Below, piece after piece: positions 19,371 through 25,738 of a stretch of 64,000 bases of DNA. Within the stretch, counting starts at the first letter, position 1. Every line of letters begins with the position of its first letter. The notes under the pieces were generated by a model. That model was not told the DNA's origin and did not search any database. It saw nothing but the letters and a program-made list of their open reading frames with translations. The stretch is taken from positions 1 through 64,000 of the forward strand of contig CAKPDO010000003.1 of the NCBI GenBank assembly GCA_934148985.1, read 5' to 3'. The DNA comes from an uncultured Clostridia bacterium. GTDB taxonomy: Bacteria > Bacillota > Clostridia > TANB77 > CAG-508. The position numbers and the translations under genes were made by a program.

Positions 19371-20541
19371 TTTCTATTTCCTCCTTCTTCTCTTTTGATT
19401 TACCATTTTCCTCTTCTTCAATCTTACTTACCGCATCATTTGCAACATCTTCTCCGATGTATCTTTTATGCCTATTAATTATACTTTTAGCTTTTTCATT
19501 AACAAGTTGCTGTTCATTTTTTTCCATCTCTATCGCTCTTATTTCTTTTTCACGTCTTGCTTCACCAATTTTTTTATTTGCTAAAGCTACAGAATCTTCT
19601 TCAATCTTCTTATCTAGTAATTTTATTTTCTTATCTATTACGTCTGGTGCTGTAGAATATAATTCTTCAAATCCCGCTTGTTTGATTTTGTCCATCCAGA
19701 ATAGGTCTGATTCATCTCTGTTATATGCAACATATAATAATTCTGTTAACTCCTCAGAGTTTAACACCTTTCCTGTTACTTGGCAAGCAAATAAAGAATT
19801 TATAACAGCTCTTGCTCTAGTATATAATTCTGAAAATGCCATGTTTTTTACTTCTGATTTATCAAAATCTCCAATCGAAATTTCTGATTGATAACAAGGA
19901 ATAACAATATAATATTTTTTACTTAATATACTTCTGTTTAAGCTTTGTCTTTCAATATCTCTTATAATGTCTTCAGTATATTCTTTTAAGTTTTTTTGTT
20001 TTACAAGTTCATATTTGGTTCTATCAATTTGTTCATCTGTAGCTGTATTACTCTTTAATAAACTTTCATATTGACTTTGAATATTATAAAACCTTCTTTC
20101 TATTTCTCTTAGTTTAGTTTTATAACCATCAACACTTCTTTCCAAGTTTATCGTCCTTGTTTGCACATAAAGTTGAACTGGATACCTTAAAGTATTCAAA
20201 AATGCTATAAACCCCTGTTCTACAGAAACCTTTTCCATTTCTGACATCAAGTCATAATTTATTCCTTGACATTCTACAATCATTAAGAATTTTCCTTTTT
20301 TTTGTATTATCATGTTATCTTCTATTTTATCAAAATCCATAAAGTCAATTATTGACTCTGGAGTGTAAATTACTTGGGATTTTTTTACATGTGTTTTTTC
20401 ATATTCTTCTTCTTGAATTGCCCTTTCTGCTCTTTTTTCTTTCGAACGTATTATAAACCATACAAAAATTAATACAAAAACAATAATTCCTATTACTCCT
20501 GCTAATAATATTAATAATTGAACTAAACTATCATTGCTCAT
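19318..20541 (-). CDS. TraC-like / VirB4 N-terminal-half membrane protein
   Basis: 407 residues. An N-terminal membrane helix (about 8-32, LLILLAGVIGIIVFVLIFVW) leads to a cytoplasmic domain with YTPESIIDFMDFDKIEDNMI and FLMIVECQGINYDLMSE, the pattern of the TraC-like N-terminal domain of VirB4 ATPases, then long helical segments. The last 100 residues are very charged (KSKEKKEEIENG, KKGRPRRKA). No Walker motif is present. Because the next gene overlaps it by 53 nt and supplies the ATPase half, the two proteins probably form one VirB4 unit, with this one adding the membrane anchor. The same split occurs in the second locus at 59189-61573. Confidence 0.75.
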   Translation of the reverse strand: MSNDSLVQLLILLAGVIGIIVFVLIFVWFIIRSKEKRAERAIQEEEYEKTHVKKSQVIYTPESIIDFMDFDKIEDNMIIQKKGKFLMIVECQGINYDLMSEMEKVSVEQGFIAFLNTLRYPVQLYVQTRTINLERSVDGYKTKLREIERRFYNIQSQYESLLKSNTATDEQIDRTKYELVKQKNLKEYTEDIIRDIERQSLNRSILSKKYYIVIPCYQSEISIGDFDKSEVKNMAFSELYTRARAVINSLFACQVTGKVLNSEELTELLYVAYNRDESDLFWMDKIKQAGFEELYSTAPDVIDKKIKLLDKKIEEDSVALANKKIGEARREKEIRAIEMEKNEQQLVNEKAKSIINRHKRYIGEDVANDAVSKIEEEENGKSKEKKEEIENGTIQEKGKKGRPRRKA

Positions 20542-20890
20542 CTTTCTTCTCCTCCGTAAAAAATGTATATATTTTATTTTTTTTCATCTTAAATCTTATA
20601 TATCTAATTATAATTTGATCTATGTATTCTCCACCAGCTTTTCTTGTTAACTCAAAATTATTTGAATCTGGAATTTTAAATGATGTTATTGCAAATCCTA
20701 AAAATCCAAAAATTCCTGCTCCAATTATTCCCATATACGAAAATTTTATCATGTCACCTATTAATTTAAACACAAAAAACGCCATTCCTCCTAATACCGC
20801 TGTTATAATAAGCGCTTTTGGAGTAAATACTGACAAAAATCTTCCTTCTCCTTTTGTATTTCTCGGTATATTATATGGACCTCCAGCCAT
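20531..20890 (-). CDS. PrgI/VirB3-like small membrane protein
   Basis: 119 residues: a short N-terminal segment (YNIPRNTKGEGRFLSVFTPK), two membrane helices (about 27-46 and 51-71) and a cytoplasmic tail with FELTRKAGGEYIDQIIIRYI. This size and topology, and the place just before VirB4, are those of PrgI/TcpE/VirB3 proteins. It is the first gene after an extended -10 promoter and a terminator that separates it from the pilin genes, so it opens the main machinery operon. It overlaps the next gene by 11 nt. Confidence 0.75.
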   Translation of the reverse strand: MAGGPYNIPRNTKGEGRFLSVFTPKALIITAVLGGMAFFVFKLIGDMIKFSYMGIIGAGIFGFLGFAITSFKIPDSNNFELTRKAGGEYIDQIIIRYIRFKMKKNKIYTFFTEEKKDEQ

Positions 20891-20927
20891 ATTATCACTC
20901 CCCTCTTTAATCTAATTGTACTCTTTT

Positions 20928-20936
20928 ATTATAACA
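20928..20936 (-). promoter_or_regulatory. Extended -10 promoter before the PrgI/VirB3-like gene
   Basis: The minus strand reads TGTTATAAT, an extended -10 (TGnTATAAT), about 35 nt before the start codon and just after the pilin terminator. No good -35 is seen at 17 bp; extended -10 promoters can do without it. Confidence 0.5.
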
Positions 20937-20951
20937 TAAAATATTCAAAAA

Positions 20952-20991
20952 AAATACAATTTATGATATTTTTTTCTCATAAATTGTATTT
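20952..20991 (-). terminator. Terminator after the pilin genes
   Basis: AAATACAATTTATGA and TCATAAATTGTATTT form a perfect 15-bp stem with a 10-nt loop; the minus strand continues with a run of eight T. It separates the pilin genes from the machinery operon. Confidence 0.8.
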
Positions 20992-21031
20992 TTAATATAA
21001 TTGTAATATTTCTGTAATACTTTTGTAACCT

Positions 21032-21430
21032 TTATTCTACTGCTCCTATTATAAATTTGGCAATTGAGACGGCTCCGAATGTCATAACCATCCCCAAAAC
21101 TATTGGAACCATTGTTTTTTTCGTTTCTTCCAATACTGTTGGATTAGTTTCCACCACTAACTTAAATCCTGTGAATGCTATCATTACCACTGATGTTAAG
21201 GCTGATGCTATTTGCAAGAAGCCTAATATATATCCTGCCGTTTTTTGTAATTCAGTATAATCTAATGAATCTATTGGCGTTACTTTTTTTATTGTTCCAC
21301 TTACAGTTGGGATAGTTCCAGGTGGATCTTCTGACTCTTTATGCGCTGCATTTACAGTATTTTGTTTTGCACATAATGAATATACCACAAAAAAAATAAT
21401 AATTATTATAACTCTCATTGTTCTCTTCAT
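21032..21430 (-). CDS. VirB2/TrbC-like pilin-type protein 6
   Basis: 132 residues from the ATG at 21430, which has AAAGGAG upstream; the in-frame ATG at 21451 precedes that ribosome site and is not used. The protein has a signal peptide (ending VNAA), a short external part, and two helices (TAGYILGFLQIASALTSVVM and TMVPIVLGMVMTFGAVSIAK) separated by a short charged loop. This is the VirB2/TrbC pilin plan, also seen in Mbov_0395-type pilin-like proteins. The external segment (SEDPPGTIPTVSGTIKKVTP) differs from its paralogues. Confidence 0.7.
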   Translation of the reverse strand: MKRTMRVIIIIIFFVVYSLCAKQNTVNAAHKESEDPPGTIPTVSGTIKKVTPIDSLDYTELQKTAGYILGFLQIASALTSVVMIAFTGFKLVVETNPTVLEETKKTMVPIVLGMVMTFGAVSIAKFIIGAVE

Positions 21431-21456
21431 AATTACTAACACTCCTTTCATGTTAA

Positions 21457-21834
21457 TTATTTTCCCATTCCACTAATAATAAATTGAGAAATTGAAACTG
21501 CTCCAAATACCAGTATTAATCCTAAAACTACCATCATTCCCTCTTTCTTTATCGTCGCTTTTACATCAGGAGTGGCAACTATATATTTATATCCATTAAC
21601 TCCAATCATTACAACTAACAAAATACCTGATACAACCCTTAAAAACCCCAAAAATCTCCCAACAATCTCTCTCAGAGTTGATGTTTTATTAACTGTATCT
21701 ACGTCAATATTAGCGTTAAATCCATTTATATCACTGCTTAATGATACATCAGCATATACCAAATTCACTCTAAATGTATTAAATATAATAAAACTAATAA
21801 TAAATAATATAGATATTTTCTTAAAATTTAACAT
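21457..21834 (-). CDS. VirB2/TrbC-like pilin-type protein 5
   Basis: 125 residues from the ATG at 21834 (GGAG 8 nt upstream). Signal peptide ending LVYA, a short external region, then GRFLGFLRVVSGILLVVMIG and MMVVLGLILVFGAVSISQFI as the two membrane helices, with VATPDVKATIKKEG as the loop. The loop TPDVK...KK.G is shared with pilins 3 and 4, so these are clear paralogues. It has its own extended -10 promoter upstream (21880-21888) and lies 26 bp before pilin 6. Confidence 0.72.
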   Translation of the reverse strand: MLNFKKISILFIISFIIFNTFRVNLVYADVSLSSDINGFNANIDVDTVNKTSTLREIVGRFLGFLRVVSGILLVVMIGVNGYKYIVATPDVKATIKKEGMMVVLGLILVFGAVSISQFIISGMGK

Positions 21835-21879
21835 TGTTATCACTCCTTTTTTGTAAGTGTATTTTCCACTATCTACTCT

Positions 21880-21888
21880 ATTATAACA
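21880..21888 (-). promoter_or_regulatory. Extended -10 promoter before pilins 5 and 6
   Basis: Minus strand TGTTATAAT about 45 nt before the start of pilin 5, located between the terminator at 21901-21940 and the gene. It is the same nonamer as at 20928-20936. Confidence 0.5.
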
Positions 21889-21900
21889 TATAAAGCAAAA

Positions 21901-21940
21901 AAAAACAATTTCTGGCCAAAAATATCCAGAAATTGTTTTT
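21901..21940 (-). terminator. Terminator after pilins 1-4
   Basis: AAAAACAATTTCTGG and CCAGAAATTGTTTTT give a perfect 15-bp stem with a 10-nt loop, 7 nt after the stop of pilin 4, followed on the minus strand by more T residues. Confidence 0.85.
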
Positions 21941-21946
21941 TATCTC

Positions 21947-22318
21947 TTAAGCTGCCACACCTACTAAGAATTTAGCTATTGATGTTGCTCCAAATACTAA
22001 TACAAATCCTACTACTATTGGTACGCCTTTTTTCTTCATTTCATCTTTTACATCTGGTGTTCCAACAATATAGTTAAATCCTGTATATGCTAATACTAAT
22101 ACTGCTACCAAAGCTGATGCTATTTGTAAAAATCCTAATAATTTTCCTATTGTTCCTTGTAATGATTCATAATTGTTTGAACTAGTTTCATTTGTTTTAT
22201 TTTTTACTCCCTCTATTGCTGCTGTTGCATCACTAGCAAAACTCATATTTACTGGCATTATTACCAATGTACTAACAAGTATCATTAAAATTGCGAATAT
22301 TTTATTGATTGTTTTCAT
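21947..22318 (-). CDS. VirB2/TrbC-like pilin-type protein 4
   Basis: 123 residues. Signal peptide (about 1-28, ending MSFA), a mature N terminus of about 35 residues, helix GKLLGFLQIASALVAVLVLA, loop TGFNYIVGTPDVKDEMKKKG, helix VPIVVGFVLVFGATSIAKFL. This is a typical VirB2/TrbC pilin plan: cleaved signal, two helices, charged cytoplasmic loop. From the conserved YESLQGTIGKLLGFL to the end it is identical at protein level, bar one or two residues, to pilin 3, and the DNA is nearly identical too. In conjugative systems such subunits form the pilus; here the target is unknown. Confidence 0.78.
   Translation of the reverse strand: MKTINKIFAILMILVSTLVIMPVNMSFASDATAAIEGVKNKTNETSSNNYESLQGTIGKLLGFLQIASALVAVLVLAYTGFNYIVGTPDVKDEMKKKGVPIVVGFVLVFGATSIAKFLVGVAA
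21950..22165. repeat. Near-identical duplicated segment (second copy at 22377-22592)
   Basis: About 215 bp at the 3' ends of pilin genes 4 and 3 are almost identical in DNA, including silent positions; only scattered differences are seen (for example gctgccacacc versus gctgctacacc). Upstream parts of the two genes are unrelated. This indicates recent duplication or ongoing gene conversion. Confidence 0.85.
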
Positions 22319-22373
22319 AAAAATTCTCCCTCCTTTAAAAAATATATATTAATGTAAATTTAATATCATTTAT

Positions 22374-22832
22374 TTATGCTGCTACACCTACTAAGAATTT
22401 AGCTATTGATGTTGCTCCAAATACTAATACAAATCCTACTACTATTGGTACGCCTTTTTTCTTCATTTCATCTTTTACATCTGGTGTTCCAACAATATAG
22501 TTAAATCCTGTATATGCTAATACTAATACAGCTATTAAAGCTGACGCTATTTGTAAAAATCCTAATAATTTTCCTATTGTTCCTTGTAATGATGAATAAT
22601 TATCCGAACCAGTTTCATCGGCCTTTACTCCATCTATTACTGATGCCGCCGAACTAGCTTTTGAACCTCCTCCACCATCTCGTATTATCGCAGGTTTTAT
22701 TGTATCAGCAACTTTAATTGTTCTAACTTCATCATCCGATTCAGCCATTGCCAAACAATTATTACCTGGCATAAAAGCTAATACACAAGTAGATATAATT
22801 ACTGCAACTAATAATTTACTAATTTTTTTCAT
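22374..22832 (-). CDS. VirB2/TrbC-like pilin-type protein 3
   Basis: 152 residues. The C-terminal 72 residues match pilin 4 almost exactly (one Val/Ile difference in the first helix). The N-terminal external part is longer and different, with a Gly run in IIRDGGGGSKASSAASVI. The two genes thus code for the same membrane core with different exposed N termini. The signal peptide ends near CLAMA. It lies 24 bp after pilin 2 and 55 bp before pilin 4, in the same transcript. Confidence 0.78.
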   Translation of the reverse strand: MKKISKLLVAVIISTCVLAFMPGNNCLAMAESDDEVRTIKVADTIKPAIIRDGGGGSKASSAASVIDGVKADETGSDNYSSLQGTIGKLLGFLQIASALIAVLVLAYTGFNYIVGTPDVKDEMKKKGVPIVVGFVLVFGATSIAKFLVGVAA

Positions 22833-22855
22833 AAGATACTCCTTTCATTTTCTAT

Positions 22856-23269
22856 TTATTCTACAACAAAAGATTTCATCATTATTTGAATAATTGCCAT
22901 TGCAATTCTCCATATTGTATATGCTCCAAATCCAAAAGCCATTCCTATAAATATAGTTTTTAAGCTTTTCTGGGCCGTTTCTCTTTGAGCTGGTGATGCT
23001 CCACTTGCCATATATCTTACTCCCGTTACAGAAAGAGCAATTGTTGATATTCCAGCAAGTAATACAAGTAGAATTCTATTTAGTGCTTTTACAATATCTT
23101 GAAAAAATGTAAATGTTGGACTTATAATCCCCCCTACATCTTTTGTTGGTTCATTTAAAAATTCTGATGTTGCCGAAAATGCATCTGACACCCAATCGGC
23201 GTATACGTAGGAATTTGAAATTATAAAAATTAGTGCTATAAAAATTATGGTTATCATCTTTTTTTTCAT
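22856..23269 (-). CDS. VirB2/TrbC-like pilin-type protein 2
   Basis: 137 residues from the ATG at 23269 (AGGTG 6 nt upstream). Signal peptide ending YVYA, an external segment with DWVSDAFSATSEFL, then helix ALNRILLVLLAGISTIALSV, loop RYMASGASPAQRETAQKSLK and helix TIFIGMAFGFGAYTIWRIAM. It is more distant from pilins 3-6, but the plan and the operon position are the same. The SGASPAQRE loop is a pattern common in VirB2/TrbC-type small membrane proteins. Confidence 0.72.
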   Translation of the reverse strand: MKKKMITIIFIALIFIISNSYVYADWVSDAFSATSEFLNEPTKDVGGIISPTFTFFQDIVKALNRILLVLLAGISTIALSVTGVRYMASGASPAQRETAQKSLKTIFIGMAFGFGAYTIWRIAMAIIQIMMKSFVVE

Positions 23270-23290
23270 TTCAATCACCTACTTTCTTTT

Positions 23291-23761
23291 TTATACATTA
23301 AATACTGCAAATATAATTTTAACTATTGCTGCACCACTGAATAATAGCACTGATCCTATGAATATCCCTCTACCAAAATCTAATAATTCCATTTTTGCTT
23401 CTGGTCCAACTGCCTTATGTCTTCTAACTATTCCAAATCCTAAATCCATTGCAAGCTTATCGTTTCCATTTAAGAATAATCCAAATCCAAATATTGCAAT
23501 TGAAATTATTGTCAAAATTCCTCCTATTATTTGTACAAATCCTAATATTGGATTTACAATTCTATGTATGAAATTTACAAATGGTGTTGATAATGTTTCG
23601 GCGGGGCCATTCATTCCTTCCGGATTCAAATTTGTTATAAAAGAATTTGACAGTATACTTGTATCTATATTATCTCCATCCTTAGCAAAACAAGAATAGT
23701 TAAGATTAAATATTATACTTATTATAAATATTAAACTTATTATAATACCACGTTTTTTCAT
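23291..23761 (-). CDS. VirB2/TrbC-like pilin-type protein 1 (first gene of the T4SS-like locus)
   Basis: 156 residues from the ATG at 23761 (AGGTG 6 nt upstream). A signal peptide (ending SCFA), an external segment of about 45 residues, a helix (IVNPILGFVQIIGGILTIIS), a longer loop with GNDKLAMDLGFGIVRRHKAV, and a C-terminal helix (FIGSVLLFSGAAIVKIIFAV). It is the most divergent of the six, so it could be a minor or tip subunit; that is conjecture. It is directly downstream of the strongest promoter of the locus. Confidence 0.68.
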   Translation of the reverse strand: MKKRGIIISLIFIISIIFNLNYSCFAKDGDNIDTSILSNSFITNLNPEGMNGPAETLSTPFVNFIHRIVNPILGFVQIIGGILTIISIAIFGFGLFLNGNDKLAMDLGFGIVRRHKAVGPEAKMELLDFGRGIFIGSVLLFSGAAIVKIIFAVFNV

Positions 23762-23785
23762 TACTTTCACCTACTATTCTTTTAT

Positions 23786-23814
23786 ATTATAATGCACTTT
23801 TATTATTTTGGCAA
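23786..23814 (-). promoter_or_regulatory. Sigma-A promoter of the pilin genes
   Basis: Minus strand TTGCCA (23809-23814), 17-bp spacer, TATAAT (23786-23791), about 25 nt before the first pilin start codon. Confidence 0.75.
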
Positions 23815-23963
23815 GATTTATTTCAAAATTCGACAATTTTTATTTGTGTTTATTTATTTACCACTTTTTATTTTACCTTAATTTTTCTTTTTTGTCAATA
23901 CTTAGGGATAATTGATTTACATAAAATTTATAAGAAGTTTTTAACAACAAACTTTTATCTATA

Positions 23964-23992
23964 TTGACAAAGATTTTACACAATAGTAAAAT
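23964..23992 (+). promoter_or_regulatory. Sigma-A promoter of the polysaccharide deacetylase gene
   Basis: TTGACA (23964-23969), 17-bp spacer, TAAAAT (23987-23992), 25 nt before the ATG. It is divergent from the pilin promoter across a 250-bp gap that otherwise shows nothing notable. Confidence 0.7.
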
Positions 23993-24016
23993 ATGTAAAA
24001 AAAGAAGGAATGAAAC

Positions 24017-24817
24017 ATGAAAAATATATTAAAAACATTTATTTTATTATTTTTAATACTAGCAATACTAACATTAACCTACTTATATAAAAATCCCAAA
24101 ATCGCTGTACTTTGTTATCACAATATAGCAACAGATGAAGAAAAACAAAGCTTTCCAGATGAAGCCGATTGGACTATTTCAGTCGATAATTTTAAAGAAC
24201 AATTAGAATATCTAAAAAAACATAACTATAAAACCCTTTCAATGGATGAATTTTATCAATGGAAAACAGGTAAATTAAATCTTCCATATAAAAGTGTTTT
24301 AATAACTTTTGATGATGGTTTTTTATCTAACTATCAATATGCCTTTAAATTGCTATCTGATTATGATATGAAAGCTTCTGTTTTTGTTGTAGGGTCTTTT
24401 ATTGAAAATTCTTCATCAAATTCCTGGGATGGAAATTTAAAGACATATATGACAAAAGATATATTGGAAAATATAAAAAATGAATATCCAAATATCGAAA
24501 TTTATTCTCATTCTTATAACTTACATTACCAAGGCGCAATAAATCAAGATGAAAATGTCTTTGTTGATGATATTAATAATTTTAATAATTTTTGCACGAA
24601 TACAGATGTCTTTTGTTATCCTTTTGGACAATTTAATTCTAAGATCGAAAATAGTTTGAAAGAATGTGGCTATAAGATGGCTTTTAGATATGGACCAAAT
24701 AGGGATGATTATAAAAAAGCAAGTAAAAATGACAATAATTATGAGATTCCAAGGCTTAATATGTCTCATGGAATTGGAATTTTTAAATTTGGAATAAGAC
24801 TTCTTTTGTATAATTGA
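24017..24817 (+). CDS. Membrane-anchored polysaccharide deacetylase (NodB/CE4 family)
   Basis: 266 residues with an N-terminal signal-anchor (about 4-26) and a NodB domain. The metal and catalytic motifs are visible: VLITFDDGFLSN (the TFDDG motif with both Asp), and IEIYSHSYNLH, the HSxxxH metal-binding motif. CYPFGQFNSKI and MAFRYGPNR follow in the expected order. CE4 enzymes remove N-acetyl groups from peptidoglycan or other glycans, outside the membrane; which glycan is unknown. Opening AVLCYHNIA is typical of the PgdA/IcaB-like branch. The gene is monocistronic or weakly linked to the next gene, whose promoter overlaps its stop codon. Confidence 0.85.
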   Translation: MKNILKTFILLFLILAILTLTYLYKNPKIAVLCYHNIATDEEKQSFPDEADWTISVDNFKEQLEYLKKHNYKTLSMDEFYQWKTGKLNLPYKSVLITFDDGFLSNYQYAFKLLSDYDMKASVFVVGSFIENSSSNSWDGNLKTYMTKDILENIKNEYPNIEIYSHSYNLHYQGAINQDENVFVDDINNFNNFCTNTDVFCYPFGQFNSKIENSLKECGYKMAFRYGPNRDDYKKASKNDNNYEIPRLNMSHGIGIFKFGIRLLLYN

Positions 24818-24842
24818 CATTATTATGCGCATATGGTAAAAT
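24814..24842 (+). promoter_or_regulatory. Sigma-A promoter of the TelA-family gene
   Basis: TTGACA (24814-24819), 17-bp spacer, TAAAAT (24837-24842). The -35 overlaps the stop codon of the deacetylase gene. Confidence 0.7.
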
Positions 24843-24877
24843 CATTATGTAAAATATTTAGAATTGGAGGATAAAAA

Positions 24878-25657
24878 ATGAGCACCAAAGATTTAGACCT
24901 TTCACTTAATAACACATCATCTGATTCGCCCATTTCAGATATGAATATTTTTCAAACTCCGCAAGCCGGTTCTTTTCTTTCTCTTTCAAAAGAAGATGAG
25001 CAAGAAATCGATGCTTTTGTAAGCCAAATTGACATAACAGACAGTGTCCTAGTATTTAATTATGGTGAAAACTGTCGGGCTAAAATCGCAGCACTATATA
25101 GTTCAGTCTTTAATTGTTTTAATCAAAAAGATTATAGCTATATAAAAGACTACATTTCTCAAGTAGAAAAATTGTTAACTGATTTTTCTATTGGAAAGCC
25201 TGTTAAAAAAAATTCATTTCTTTCTAAATACCAATTTTTAAAAACTAAAAGTTCGGTTCATAAAATTGCAAATGAATTAGATAGTCAACAGCTTATCCTT
25301 ATGCATGATAATGATGTTCTTTCGAAGTTCGATTCCAACTTAAATGAGTTGTACAAAACAATCACAAAGTACATTGTTGCAGGAGAAAAGAGATTGGAGC
25401 AGGTAAAGACTGATATACTTCCAATGCTTAAGCAAAATTTGGATGTTTCTATTGCTTCTACAGAAGAGTATAACCGTATGGTACAATATGTAAATACTTT
25501 TGAACAAAAGCTTTATTCACTCAGTACCTCAAAGGAAATTGCTTTACAATTAATTGCACAAATTAATATAATATTAAAAAATAACACTATATTAATTGAA
25601 ACAATTAAAGAAACAATTAATAGTACAATTCCCGCTTGGGAAAACTCTTTTAATTAG
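24878..25657 (+). CDS. TelA-family (toxic anion resistance) protein, C-terminally short
   Basis: 259 residues. From about residue 85 the sequence follows TelA: LDSQQLILMHDNDVLSKFDS, YIVAGEKRLEQVKTDILPML, IALQLIAQINIILKNNTILI and the NSTIPAWENSFN end. TelA proteins are helical cytoplasmic proteins linked to tellurite and envelope-stress resistance; the mechanism is unclear. Family members usually continue for tens of residues beyond the IPLW.N motif where this one stops. Reading one frame over after the stop gives IRVIALPT, resembling the next TelA residues, so a small indel may have cut the gene; a terminator follows at once either way. It is convergent with the VWA/ABC operon, whose products are plausible partners. 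Confidence 0.8.
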   Translation: MSTKDLDLSLNNTSSDSPISDMNIFQTPQAGSFLSLSKEDEQEIDAFVSQIDITDSVLVFNYGENCRAKIAALYSSVFNCFNQKDYSYIKDYISQVEKLLTDFSIGKPVKKNSFLSKYQFLKTKSSVHKIANELDSQQLILMHDNDVLSKFDSNLNELYKTITKYIVAGEKRLEQVKTDILPMLKQNLDVSIASTEEYNRMVQYVNTFEQKLYSLSTSKEIALQLIAQINIILKNNTILIETIKETINSTIPAWENSFN

Positions 25658-25673
25658 AGTTATTGCTTTACCA

Positions 25674-25710
25674 ACAAAAACAGCCCCATAATGGGGCTGT
25701 TCTTGTTTTA
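25674..25710 (+). terminator. Bidirectional terminator between TelA and the VWA operon
   Basis: CAGCCCCAT and ATGGGGCTG form a GC-rich 9-bp stem with a one-base loop, flanked by A runs on the left and TTCTTGTTTT on the right, so it can serve both convergent transcripts. Confidence 0.85.
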
Positions 25711-25738
25711 GCTGATTTAATAAAATTTTTGCTAAATT

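Noticed and set aside
24521..24832. 103-codon minus-strand frame under the polysaccharide deacetylase gene
   Set aside because: It lies antisense inside a gene with clear CE4 motifs and has no features of its own.
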